Shown: positions 1-7,877 of the stretch, piece after piece | Numbering within the stretch: position 1 is the first letter of the stretch | How the letters are laid out: each line of letters begins with the position of its first letter | From: Bacillota bacterium | GTDB lineage: Bacteria; Bacillota; Clostridia; Lachnospirales; Lachnospiraceae | Length of the DNA: 25,396 nt | NCBI GenBank assembly: GCA_023415595.1 | Contig: JAEZJW010000205.1 | Coordinates: forward strand, 1-25,396 | Direction of reading: 5' to 3' | The notes under the pieces: generated by a model | The model's input: the letters and a program-made list of their open reading frames with translations, nothing else | The model's database searches: none | Told to the model about the DNA's origin: nothing | Program-made: the position numbers and the translations under genes

Positions 1-480
1 ATCCACGATAACCTCGGATAAGCCGACAATCGGAGCCAGTTCAATGGAGCCGTTCAGCTTGATGATCTCCACAGTCTGATGCTTCTTATTATAGAAATAA
101 TCCTTGGCGATATTCGGATACTTGGTGGCCACACGGATCAGCTCCCCATGTAAGAGCTTATCCCTGGCGGCTTCCGGGCCGGCTACGCACATTCTGCATT
201 TCCCGAGCCCCAGATCCACCACCTCATACATCTTCCTGCCCTCTTCCAGAATGGTATCCTTTCCGACCACACCGATGTCGGCTGCGCCGTATTCCACATA
301 GGTCGGTACATCACTTGCCTTCGCCAGGAAGAATTTCAGCTTCAGCTCTTCATTCACGAAGATTAATTTCCTGGAGGCCTTATCCTTAAGCTCTTCACAA
401 TGGATTCCGATCTTCTCCAGAACCTCCAGGGTATTCAATGCCAATCTGCCCTTCGCAAGGGCAAAGGTAATATATCTCAT
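1..480 (-). CDS. hisG: ATP phosphoribosyltransferase catalytic subunit HisG, 3' part missing
   Basis: HisG condenses ATP with PRPP, the first step of histidine biosynthesis, in the cytoplasm. The 160 codons visible begin MRYITFALAKGRLA, the typical start of the short-form enzyme, and continue through the DIGVVGKD and AGPEAARDKLL stretches; the reading frame is open to the window edge, so the C-terminus lies outside. The start is fixed by a GGAGGA ribosome binding site about 6 nt before the ATG. HisG of this short type lacks the C-terminal regulatory domain and works with HisZ, whose gene lies 50 bp upstream on the same strand. The pair is almost certainly one transcript starting at the promoter at 1945-1973. 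Confidence 0.96.
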   Translation of the reverse strand, partial: MRYITFALAKGRLALNTLEVLEKIGIHCEELKDKASRKLIFVNEELKLKFFLAKASDVPTYVEYGAADIGVVGKDTILEEGRKMYEVVDLGLGKCRMCVAGPEAARDKLLHGELIRVATKYPNIAKDYFYNKKHQTVEIIKLNGSIELAPIVGLSEVIVD

Positions 481-530
481 ATAGAATCCTCCATTCTGCC
501 AAAGAGTTTACTCAACGTTTCTTTCCTAAG

Positions 531-1793
531 TTATTGCAGGAAGCCATTCAGCTCTGCTCTCTGGATACTTCCGGTAGCTGCATCCACAACCTTGATCTCT
601 GTGGCGTTATCTAGATACAGGATACCTCCGATACTCATCCGCTTCGTATATTCGAGGTAGTATTCCACATCGTTGTCACCTTTCGACAATTGTAGAATAG
701 TATTGATCCCGTCCTTACGGAAATGCCCTGCTAAAGCAATTGCCTGTTTCCGATAATCTCTGGTATATAGAATCAAGGTATCATGTGCCTCGGGTACCGG
801 CAACAGCTTCTGTCGGGATAATGCCAGCATCAGCTGATCGATCACGATGGCCAGGCCAATCGCAGGTGCTTCCTTCCCGAATTGTCCGACCAGATTGTCA
901 TATCGGCCTCCGGTTGCAATTGCATCCCCCGTCCCGTAGGTATATGCCTTAAAAATGATACCTGTATAATAATTATATTTGCTGAGCATGCCCAGATCAA
1001 AGGAGATGTATTTCTCAAAGCCATAATCCGTCATGATCTCATATAGGTGTTCTAAACGTTCGATTGCCTTAAGCGCCCGGGTATTCGCAGTCAGTTTCTT
1101 CGCATAGATCAGGATGTCCAAAGTCCCGAACAGCTCGGGAAGCTTCAGGAAGATCTGCTTCAGCTCTTCCTTCATCTCCTTACTCATTACGACCTCTTCC
1201 ACACCGAACATATTCTTATTCTCGATCAGGATTCGTAAATTCGTGATCTCGTCCTCGTCCAGGAAGCCGGCTTCCTCCACCAAAGCCCGGAAGAAGTCTG
1301 CATCTCCGATCTCCAGCTGAAACTCCTTTAATCCTGATTGCAGGAGGCACTCAATGGTCAATGCCAGCATCTCAGCATCCGCATCGGTGCTGTCATCATT
1401 AATCAACTCCGCACCCAGCTGGGTCGCTTCCTTTAATTTTCCCTGATAACCGACATTATTAATGAAGGTATTGCCGATGTAACATAAGCGTACCGGCAGC
1501 TGCTCCTCCTTATAATACTTTGCCACGCAGCGGGCGACGGAAGGGGTGATATCAGGCCGTAATACCAGGGTATTCCCTTCCCGGTCAAACAGCTTATACA
1601 TATCCTTCGAAGCGACCGTACCCCGCTCCTGGCTGAAGATATCAAAAAATTCAAAGCTTGGGGTCTGAATATCCCGGAAGCCATAATGCTCGAGGACATG
1701 ATGGAGCTTATGCTGCAGCATCAGCTTAATCTCACATTCCGTATTATAGATGTCTCTGACTCCCTCGGGCGTATGTAGTAATTTTTCCTTCAT
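531..1793 (-). CDS. hisZ: ATP phosphoribosyltransferase regulatory subunit HisZ
   Basis: HisZ is a catalytically inactive histidyl-tRNA-synthetase paralogue that binds short-form HisG and gives it activity and histidine feedback control. About 420 residues show the class II synthetase core: HTPEGVRDIY near the N-terminus, a motif-2-like LVLRPDITPSVAR around residue 75, and a motif-3-like GGRYDNL followed by APAIGLAI near residue 310. A full HisRS would carry a C-terminal anticodon-binding domain of standard type; pairing with hisG immediately downstream favours HisZ. I chose the ATG at 1793 because the family normally starts a few residues before HTPEG. GTG at 1802 and TTG at 1805 are alternatives, and the AGGAAAGG site at 1807-1814 is spaced slightly better for the GTG. 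Confidence 0.93.
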   Translation of the reverse strand: MKEKLLHTPEGVRDIYNTECEIKLMLQHKLHHVLEHYGFRDIQTPSFEFFDIFSQERGTVASKDMYKLFDREGNTLVLRPDITPSVARCVAKYYKEEQLPVRLCYIGNTFINNVGYQGKLKEATQLGAELINDDSTDADAEMLALTIECLLQSGLKEFQLEIGDADFFRALVEEAGFLDEDEITNLRILIENKNMFGVEEVVMSKEMKEELKQIFLKLPELFGTLDILIYAKKLTANTRALKAIERLEHLYEIMTDYGFEKYISFDLGMLSKYNYYTGIIFKAYTYGTGDAIATGGRYDNLVGQFGKEAPAIGLAIVIDQLMLALSRQKLLPVPEAHDTLILYTRDYRKQAIALAGHFRKDGINTILQLSKGDNDVEYYLEYTKRMSIGGILYLDNATEIKVVDAATGSIQRAELNGFLQ

Positions 1794-1853
1794 AATAAAC
1801 ACCAAGCCTTTCCTAACGTTCTATGTTAAACCCTATCAGCGATTTTTAGTTTA

Positions 1854-1892
1854 CAGGAAGCTTCCTGCATATTTAATGCTTTCATCAGCATT
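1854..1892 (-). other. Two adjacent hairpins in the hisZ-hisG leader
   Basis: In the predicted leader RNA a 6-bp stem AATGCT/AGCATT with a 6-nt loop (1875-1892) is followed by a perfect 14-bp palindrome CAGGAAGCTTCCTG (1854-1867). Neither is followed by a U-tract, so they do not look like a classical terminator. They could stabilise the mRNA, act as a protein-binding site, or be chance. The rest of 1794-2131 holds the promoter at 1945-1973, the recU terminator at 2090-2124, and a 10-bp palindrome CAGTTAACTG about 30 bp upstream of the promoter; I see no gene there. Confidence 0.4.
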
Positions 1893-1944
1893 TTCACTTT
1901 CGTATTGTAACGTGATAATTCGCTACTACGCTAATATTATTGCA

Positions 1945-1973
1945 ATTATAGTTTATTATTTTTGTGTTGTCAA
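1945..1973 (-). promoter_or_regulatory. SigA-type promoter of hisZ-hisG
   Basis: On the minus strand TTGACA (1968-1973), a 17-bp spacer and TATAAT (1945-1950) form a perfect consensus promoter. Transcription should begin near 1937, giving a leader of about 145 nt before hisZ. No T-box TGGNACC signature or His-rich leader peptide is visible in that leader. Confidence 0.85.
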
Positions 1974-2089
1974 TTAAAATCCTTTTTGAAATTATAATAT
2001 AATATGCAGTTAACTGAACTGTTTTAAGCGTTGTGAATATAATGCCACTAATTCTTTTATGGGCAATTCCAATGTGAATTCCGTTTATT

Positions 2090-2124
2090 TGAAAAGAAAG
2101 CATGCTGCAATAGCTGCTGCATGC
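2090..2124 (-). terminator. Probable terminator of recU
   Basis: Just after the recU stop codon the minus strand forms a GCATGC/GCATGC stem (2100-2105 with 2119-2124), extended by a GC pair beyond an A-A mismatch, and is followed by TTTCTTTTC. The broken U-tract makes it a moderate call. Confidence 0.5.
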
Positions 2125-2131
2125 CATCCTA

Positions 2132-2677
2132 CTATGTATTCTCGTGTTCTCTCCGCTCCAGATCCTGATTTAACAGCTCCAGATAGTGAACACACACTCC
2201 CTGTTGTATCGGAATCTGATAAGACTGATCCAGCTCGTCAAAACGGAAGCTTTTCCTTCCTCCGTTACCTGCACGCTCCCAGAATTCCAGTAACCGCTCG
2301 AAGGTAAGGTAATAATAGATATCCTTCTTCTTAAAATAGATCAGCAGGAACGCAATTCCATTCTGCTCCTCAAACTCTTTCATAAATTCGATCTGATGCT
2401 CGTGGACATTACTCATACTAAAGGTATCCACCGCACACTCCTTCGCATCAAAACAGACCGGAATCCCCTGTACGACTCCGATATAATCGACCGTACTCTT
2501 CTGTTCGAAGTAAGCCAGGGTAATATGTCTGCTGTCCTTGTCGATATCAATCGGTGTGATCGGTGTGGGAACCTTCTGGATCAAAGCCAGCCTCTTCTCA
2601 CGGTATTTTGTGTTCGTGAAATTGATCATTTCCTCCAGCAGTGAGCCACGCAAGCCTCTGGAATTCCAAGATGGCAT
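2132..2677 (-). CDS. recU: Holliday junction resolvase RecU
   Basis: RecU cleaves Holliday junctions during recombinational repair and chromosome segregation in Firmicutes. The 181-residue protein has the family landmarks in order: PTPITPIDID (38-46), the STVDYIGV box (61-68), the CFDAKE box (75-80), HEHQ (92-95) and a FLLIYF strand (110-115). By comparison with the nuclease fold the acidic and basic pocket residues should be D64, D77 and K79. Length is close to the usual 170-200. The start ATG has an AGGAGG site about 6 nt upstream. It lies 85 bp downstream of the RluA-type gene and may share its transcript or have its own promoter; the spacer is AT-rich but I see no convincing -35/-10 pair. 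Confidence 0.92.
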   Translation of the reverse strand: MPSWNSRGLRGSLLEEMINFTNTKYREKRLALIQKVPTPITPIDIDKDSRHITLAYFEQKSTVDYIGVVQGIPVCFDAKECAVDTFSMSNVHEHQIEFMKEFEEQNGIAFLLIYFKKKDIYYYLTFERLLEFWERAGNGGRKSFRFDELDQSYQIPIQQGVCVHYLELLNQDLERREHENT

Positions 2678-2762
2678 AGGAACGCCTCCTATTCATAGAT
2701 GTTAAATATAATACTAGTATCGGAATATGCTACACTGTACGAAGTGCACTATTACGTATATT

Positions 2763-3839
2763 TCACTGCTTCCCGAATAAATCCTTCTGAATTCTTAAGA
2801 ATATCTCCGGTGGCTCAGCCTTCAGTTCCTTCCCAGACAGATAGGATAATTCACCCTTAAGCTCAGGAAATACCATACGGTATGAATGAAGCAGCTGATG
2901 AGTTAAACCGTACTTCGTCTTAAAATAGTGATTCGTTTTCTGGTCTCCGTATTTATAATCACCGATCAGCGGATGACCAAGGCTTGCTAAATGGGCTCTG
3001 ATCTGATGGGAACGTCCGGTAATCAGCTTCACCTGAAGCAGCGTAAAGGATCCTCTTACCCCTTCTTCCGTTTCCTTGCCGAGGTTATTCCGTACTTCGG
3101 CAGTATCCTGCTTCAGTTGTCTTGCAGCAGGTCCCTTAGGAGATCCGGAATTTCCGGGAATAGAGCAGATCGGCTCATATTCGGTACAGATGTATTCTGC
3201 ATCCCCTGTCTGAGCAGGATGGATGGTTACCTTATTCATAATCTCATCCTTACTTAGGAAGCCCTCCACCCGTCTCTTCTCTTCCAGGTTACCCTTCACG
3301 ATACAGAGGTAATACTTCCCCAGGGAACGGTCCTTCAGAATATCTGCCATCTCCTGCAGTCCGGGGAGGGATTTCCCGGCAATCAAAAGTCCGCTGGTAT
3401 TTCGGTCCAGACGGTTACAGATCCCCGGCTTGAAGCTCGCCATCTGCTCCCTTGTAAGCTGTTGTGAGGTGAGCAGATAAGAAATGATGTACTCCACCAT
3501 GGAAACATCCTCTTTCTCCGCCTTCTGGGACAATTCACCAATGGGTTTATTCACGACAAGAAGATGGGAATCCTCATAGACGATATCCAGATCCTTCTTC
3601 ACTATCACGGCCTCAGCCTGTTCCGAGAATTCAGCAATCGTCTCATCGGACAGAAATAATGTGATTCTGTCCTCCAAAGCCAGCTTCTCCGAACCGTCCG
3701 CCTTCTTGCCATTCAGCACGATATTCTTCTTACGGAGCATTTTATACAAAAAGCTCTTCGGAGCCTTATTCAAAAGCTTTGCCAGCAGCTTATCCAGTCT
3801 CTGGCCTGCTTCGTTTTGTTGTACATAAAAGTTTTTCAT
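2763..3839 (-). CDS. RluA-family 23S rRNA pseudouridine synthase
   Basis: This enzyme isomerises uridine to pseudouridine in rRNA (RluC/RluD-like; exact target not readable). An N-terminal S4 RNA-binding domain covers about residues 12-65 (RLDKLLAKLL, VLNGKKAD). The catalytic domain follows, with the signature NRLDRNTSGLL at 142-152, whose D145 is the expected catalytic aspartate, and TGRSHQIRAHLA around 274-285. At 358 residues it is longer than usual (about 300). The surplus includes a Gly/Pro/Lys-rich insertion at roughly 226-262 between the EYE strand and the LLQVKLITGRSHQ strand. The ATG overlaps the stop of the upstream HAD gene (ATGA), so the two are translationally coupled. Confidence 0.93.
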   Translation of the reverse strand: MKNFYVQQNEAGQRLDKLLAKLLNKAPKSFLYKMLRKKNIVLNGKKADGSEKLALEDRITLFLSDETIAEFSEQAEAVIVKKDLDIVYEDSHLLVVNKPIGELSQKAEKEDVSMVEYIISYLLTSQQLTREQMASFKPGICNRLDRNTSGLLIAGKSLPGLQEMADILKDRSLGKYYLCIVKGNLEEKRRVEGFLSKDEIMNKVTIHPAQTGDAEYICTEYEPICSIPGNSGSPKGPAARQLKQDTAEVRNNLGKETEEGVRGSFTLLQVKLITGRSHQIRAHLASLGHPLIGDYKYGDQKTNHYFKTKYGLTHQLLHSYRMVFPELKGELSYLSGKELKAEPPEIFLRIQKDLFGKQ

Positions 3840-4498
3840 TGTATCAGAACCTCACTTAAGGAACGAACATAATAATCTGCCATCCGTTTCTTTACTTCAT
3901 TATCCTCCTCGGAGAATTCATCATAGACTGCACAGACCTTCATCCCTGCATTCTTGCCGGCCATAATTCCCTGAGGTACATCCTCAAATACCAGACATCC
4001 GGAGGGCTCCACCTGAAGATCCTTAGCAACAAGCAGATAGATATCCGGGGAGGGTTTTCCCTTCGATACCTCACAGGAGGTACGGATGGAGGTAAAATAC
4101 CCACCAAGCTTGTGTTTTTCGATAATCAGTTCCACCAGCTCCTTAGAATTACTGGTTGCGATGCCGGCAGGGATCTGATTTCTCTGCAGATGCTCGAGCA
4201 GCTCCCTTGCACCCTCCTTAACCGGAACCTCGTTCAGATATTTCTCCCAGGCCATCGCATTCCAGTCACTCTTGATCTGGTCCAGGCTGTCCGGTAAATC
4301 AAATCTTTTTTTAAAATAAACCGCGGTTTCTGAAAAACTCATTCCTTCGATGGAACGCTGCAGATCCAAAGGAAACTGTATTCCATAACGTCCGAGATAT
4401 TCGATGTCGATACTCTTCCACATCCACATGGAATCAACCAAGGTACCATCTAAGTCAAAAATCACCGCACCAACATCCTTTAGCATATCTGCCACCAT
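3836..4498 (-). CDS. HAD superfamily hydrolase, subfamily IA (beta-phosphoglucomutase-like)
   Basis: A 220-residue cytoplasmic phosphatase or phosphomutase of unknown substrate. HAD motif I is FDLDGTL with nucleophile D15 and acid/base D17; motif II is ATSNS with T115-S116; the motif III lysine is K148 in KGKPSPDIY; motif IV is FEDVPQGI with E172-D173. A helical cap of the C1 type lies between residues 20 and 95. The start is supported by AAGGAG 9 nt before the ATG. The gene overlaps the RluA-type gene by 4 bp. Such HADs are often pseudouridine-5'-phosphate or sugar-phosphate phosphatases, and sitting between two pseudouridine synthase genes makes a nucleotide substrate attractive, but that is inference. 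Confidence 0.9.
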   Translation of the reverse strand: MVADMLKDVGAVIFDLDGTLVDSMWMWKSIDIEYLGRYGIQFPLDLQRSIEGMSFSETAVYFKKRFDLPDSLDQIKSDWNAMAWEKYLNEVPVKEGARELLEHLQRNQIPAGIATSNSKELVELIIEKHKLGGYFTSIRTSCEVSKGKPSPDIYLLVAKDLQVEPSGCLVFEDVPQGIMAGKNAGMKVCAVYDEFSEEDNEVKKRMADYYVRSLSEVLIQ

Positions 4499-4611
4499 CC
4501 TATCCGTCTCCTTAGTTCTACACTAATGTAATCATCAATTGTAAGCATCAACTACAATTCATTCTATCGTTATCTTTTTAATTATTCTGATTATCCATGG
4601 GTCTGGCCGTT

Positions 4612-5334
4612 CTATCGTATACTGTTCAGATAGGTAATCTCTTCTTCTGTAAGCTCCCGATATTCTCCCGGTGCCAGGGACGGATCCAGGGATAACCCTC
4701 CCATGGAGAGACGTTTCAGATAGATTACTTCCTTCCCGACCGCCTCGAACATCCGCTTCACCTGATGGAATTTACCCTCCTGAATGGTAAGCTCTATCTC
4801 GGAGATATCACCGGAAAATAATATATGAAGCTTTGCGGGCAACGTGATATAGTCCTCTTCGATTCGTACACCCTGAAGGAAGGCTTCCTGATCCTCCGCT
4901 GTTACCAAACCGGACACCCTTGCATAATAGACCTTGTCCACATGCTTTCGGGGGGATAGGAGCCGATGCGCCAAATCACCGTCATTCGTTAGGATCAACA
5001 GCCCTTCCGTATCCTTATCCAGCCGTCCTACCGGAAACAGCTCCTTGCCCTGGGTATCACATATCAGATCCAGAACCGTTCTACTAACATTATCTGTTGT
5101 GGCAGAGACAACTCCTGCCGGCTTATGAAGCATCAGATAGAGAAAGCGCCTATAGCTTACCTTCGACTGGTCAAAATACACCTCGTCACGGTTAATATCC
5201 ACCTTCGTCTCAGGTTTTTTGCAAATCTCCTCATTAATGCGTACCCTTCCCTTACGGATCCAATCCTTAATCTCACTCCGGGTACCGATGCCCATATCAG
5301 CCAGATATTTATCCAGCCTTAACTGCTCCGCCAT
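4612..5334 (-). CDS. RsuA/RluB-family rRNA pseudouridine synthase
   Basis: A 240-residue S4-domain pseudouridine synthase. The S4 domain (about residues 5-50) begins RLDKYLADMGIGTRSE. The catalytic signature GRLDKDTEGLLILTNDGDL starts at residue 103 with D106 as the expected nucleophile, and KFHQVKRM lies towards the C-terminus. The length and LLILTNDGDLAHRL fit the RsuA group that modifies 16S rRNA near U516, though RluB/E-type 23S activity cannot be excluded. The ATG follows AAGGAG at a good distance. It is 105 bp downstream of the m5C methyltransferase gene and 113 bp upstream of the HAD gene, all on the same strand. Confidence 0.93.
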   Translation of the reverse strand: MAEQLRLDKYLADMGIGTRSEIKDWIRKGRVRINEEICKKPETKVDINRDEVYFDQSKVSYRRFLYLMLHKPAGVVSATTDNVSRTVLDLICDTQGKELFPVGRLDKDTEGLLILTNDGDLAHRLLSPRKHVDKVYYARVSGLVTAEDQEAFLQGVRIEEDYITLPAKLHILFSGDISEIELTIQEGKFHQVKRMFEAVGKEVIYLKRLSMGGLSLDPSLAPGEYRELTEEEITYLNSIR

Positions 5335-5363
5335 GTTCTATGCTCCTTACAAATCTACATCTC

Positions 5364-5415
5364 TTCAATCATAAGTTTGCTTCAATCATAAGATTGCTTC
5401 AAACATAAAAATCAC
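5364..5415. repeat. Short tandem repeat, about 17 bp x 3
   Basis: Three consecutive units, TTCAATCATAAGTTTGC, TTCAATCATAAGATTGC and a degenerate TTCAAACATAAAAATCAC, sit between the RsuA-type and RsmF-type genes. The first two differ at one position. No function is evident. Confidence 0.8.
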
Positions 5416-5439
5416 TTCGATTAATATAACAATTGTCCG

Positions 5440-6897
5440 CTACATCCATCTCCAGCCGGGGAGGTATTTGTTCTTAAAGCTTCCCTTCGCCGTTTTCCCC
5501 CAGCCCATCGGATATCCGTCCGCGCAGACCAGCTGCCAGCCATCTTCTATCTTGCCCTCCGGCTCGATCGCTTCACATTTCAGATAACGAACTGCCTTCG
5601 GTGAGTTACCGGACAGTAGAAGCTGCTTGTCATACTCCGAGGTACTAAGGGCACTGGCAAGCGCCTGAGCCGGCTCAAATCTCTGCTTTTTCATCTCTCC
5701 CAGTAATAAGCCCTGCCGAAGGATCCTTAAGCCCTTCGTATCGGGTAAACCTTCAGGCATCAGATAGATTTTATCCTCCCGTACCTCCAGGCGTTCATAG
5801 AAGCTCTCCTCTGGAAGTCCAACAAGCTTTATCTCACGGAAAAATTCTTTCGCTTCCTCAGAGATACTTTTCAGTCCTTTCAGAGGAACCTTCCCTGACG
5901 GAACACTAGAATAATTATCTTCGGATCGGCCTTTCGGATCTCCTTTTTGTAACAGCGTAATAAAATGTCCCTCACCGTTAATCTTATGAGGCCAGAGACG
6001 GATACAAGCTTTAAGCTCCTCCCGGTATGGCGCGTCCGCAGGCAAGCCCTCGACCCAATCCGGCTTACCGAAATCAAAGCCTTCATAGGAGATGCCAAGT
6101 CTCTTCTGCTCCTCCTCGGAAGGAATGGCATTCACCACATGGAATTCCGGAAATTGCTCCAGAAGATAAGCAATCGTGCCCTCATTCTCCTCCGGTGAGA
6201 AGGTGCAGGTGGAATACAGCATCATTCCGCCGGGCTTTAACATCTTCGCCGCAAAAATAATGATTTCCTTCTGCAGCTTGTTATAATACTCCACTCCGTA
6301 CTGCTCCCAATTCTTCATGATCGCCGGGGATTTACGGAACATTCCTTCTCCGGAACAGGGAGCATCAATTAATATCTTATCAAAATACTCCGGAAAATAA
6401 TCATACAGCTTATTCGGTGCCTCGGATAGCACCAGGGCATTCCGGATCCCAAACAGCTCAATATTCTTAAGCAGTGCCTTCGCTCTGGAATTACTGATAT
6501 CATTGGATACTAACAGCCCATCTCCAGATAGCTTGGCTCCAAGCTCGGTACTTTTCCCTCCGGGAGCGGCACAGATGTCCAGAACCTTATCCCCCTTACG
6601 AATCGGAAGTAAGCTTGCCGGTGTCATCGCACTGGGTTCCTGAATATAGTATAATCCGGCATAATAATATGGATGTCTCGCCGGTTGCTCCTGCGTGTCA
6701 TAATAATAACCATTTGCCACCCAGGGAATTCTCTGTATAGGAAAAGGACAGAGCTTCTCGAATTCCTCCGGGGACAGCTTCAGGGTATTTACCCGTATCC
6801 CACCGTAATGCGGCTTGGAATAGCACCGTAAATACTCCTCATATTCTTCCCCCAAAAGCCTTCTCATCCTGTCCTCAAATAACTTAGGTAAATTCAT
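5440..6897 (-). CDS. NSUN/RsmF-type 16S rRNA (cytosine-C5)-methyltransferase
   Basis: An S-adenosylmethionine-dependent enzyme that makes m5C in rRNA. The 485-residue protein contains the SAM-binding motif LDICAAPGGKSTELGAKL (106-123), motif IV IDAPCSGEGMFRK with C181, and motif VI STCTFSPEENE with C231, the expected catalytic cysteine. The region after residue 300 is the RsmF-like C-terminal part that ends in a PUA-like fold in characterised members; it closes with GWGKTAKGSFKNKYLPG. Size and this C-terminal extension separate it from the shorter RsmB/Sun. The start is supported by GGAG 7 nt before the ATG. It lies 100 bp downstream of relQ with no terminator in between, so it belongs to the same transcript. 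Confidence 0.93.
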   Translation of the reverse strand: MNLPKLFEDRMRRLLGEEYEEYLRCYSKPHYGGIRVNTLKLSPEEFEKLCPFPIQRIPWVANGYYYDTQEQPARHPYYYAGLYYIQEPSAMTPASLLPIRKGDKVLDICAAPGGKSTELGAKLSGDGLLVSNDISNSRAKALLKNIELFGIRNALVLSEAPNKLYDYFPEYFDKILIDAPCSGEGMFRKSPAIMKNWEQYGVEYYNKLQKEIIIFAAKMLKPGGMMLYSTCTFSPEENEGTIAYLLEQFPEFHVVNAIPSEEEQKRLGISYEGFDFGKPDWVEGLPADAPYREELKACIRLWPHKINGEGHFITLLQKGDPKGRSEDNYSSVPSGKVPLKGLKSISEEAKEFFREIKLVGLPEESFYERLEVREDKIYLMPEGLPDTKGLRILRQGLLLGEMKKQRFEPAQALASALSTSEYDKQLLLSGNSPKAVRYLKCEAIEPEGKIEDGWQLVCADGYPMGWGKTAKGSFKNKYLPGWRWM

Positions 6898-6997
6898 GAA
6901 ATCACTCCGTCTTCCTGTAATTCGCCGGAACTAATTGAAGTTAACCGGAACTGCATGTGTATGACTTATTCTGCCTGCAGTATGCTAAGTCTGTATG

Positions 6998-7801
6998 TTA
7001 TCGTAAGCTCTGTGCCCGGTATCTCTGCGAGATCATATCCAGATCCTTACTAAATCTCTCTAATTCCGTTCGGTCACCAACCTGATAGATCCGGAAAAAT
7101 TCATCCTGTATCTTAATTACCTCTTGCTTATTCGCTACTTTATAGAGATTCTGTATGTTCGTCAGGATGTCTGCCACGATATTTGCCTTAATCGTAAAGG
7201 AATTCTGTGCATCCATGATCTCATCCCGAACAACACTCATTTCACGGTCCAGGATTAAAATTGCTTCCGCTGCGGAGGAAAGCCTCTCCCTGATATGCTC
7301 CGGCATGTGCTGCTTATACTTATACCTGAGGGAATGCTCGATTGTAGCCCAGAAATTCATGGCCAGTGTGCGGATCTGAATCTCCACCTGCAGCTCCTTG
7401 GCTCCCTTCAAGGTCTCCACATTATAATATACTATGATATGATAGGAACGGTAGCCGCTCTCTTTCGCATGATCGATATAGTCCTTCTCACTCTTGATCC
7501 TCATATCGGACCGCTTCTTGATGATATCTACCACCTTATAGATATCTTCAACAAACTGACAGATAATACGGATACCGGCGATATCTTCTATCTTATCTTC
7601 AAAATCCTTCAGATCTAATTCCTTCTTCTGAGCCTTCTCCAGAATACTGGAAATAGTCTTAACCCTGCCTGATACCTGTTCTATCGGGGAATAGGCACCT
7701 ACATGCTTATACTCTTCGATGATGTGGTTGAACTTGACAATCAGCTCGTCGACTGCCAAAGCATATGGATCCATGATTTCTCTCCAAAGTTGTATCTCCA
7801 T
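6998..7801 (-). CDS. relQ: Small alarmone synthetase, RelQ/YjbM type (GTP pyrophosphokinase)
   Basis: A monofunctional (p)ppGpp synthetase that transfers pyrophosphate from ATP to GDP or GTP. The 267-residue protein has the synthetase fold without the HD hydrolase, TGS or ACT domains of long Rel. Motifs are SGRVKTISSILEK (44-56), EDIAGIRI (72-79) with D73, KDYIDHAKESGYRSYHI (106-122), and VEIQIRTLAMNFWATIEH (139-156), where the glutamate and glutamine are catalytic/metal-site residues in the family. A C-terminal helical region fits RelQ, which forms tetramers. The start follows GGAGGT 9 nt upstream. It sits between rsmE and the m5C methyltransferase gene, tying alarmone production to ribosome-modification genes. 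Confidence 0.93.
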   Translation of the reverse strand: MEIQLWREIMDPYALAVDELIVKFNHIIEEYKHVGAYSPIEQVSGRVKTISSILEKAQKKELDLKDFEDKIEDIAGIRIICQFVEDIYKVVDIIKKRSDMRIKSEKDYIDHAKESGYRSYHIIVYYNVETLKGAKELQVEIQIRTLAMNFWATIEHSLRYKYKQHMPEHIRERLSSAAEAILILDREMSVVRDEIMDAQNSFTIKANIVADILTNIQNLYKVANKQEVIKIQDEFFRIYQVGDRTELERFSKDLDMISQRYRAQSLR

Positions 7802-7877
7802 CGTTTGCTTACCTCCCTATGAAACCATTTATTATTCCAGAGACGCTATCTATCATGATATGGCATATGAAACACAG

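Noticed and set aside
1826..1891. A 21-codon reading frame (MLMKALNMQEASCKLKIADRV) in the hisZ leader
   Set aside because: It contains no histidine, has only a weak ribosome binding site and no terminator follows, so it does not behave like a his attenuator peptide.
1794..1944. Possible T-box riboswitch in front of hisZ
   Set aside because: No TGGNACC-type antiterminator sequence and no terminator hairpin with a U-tract were found.
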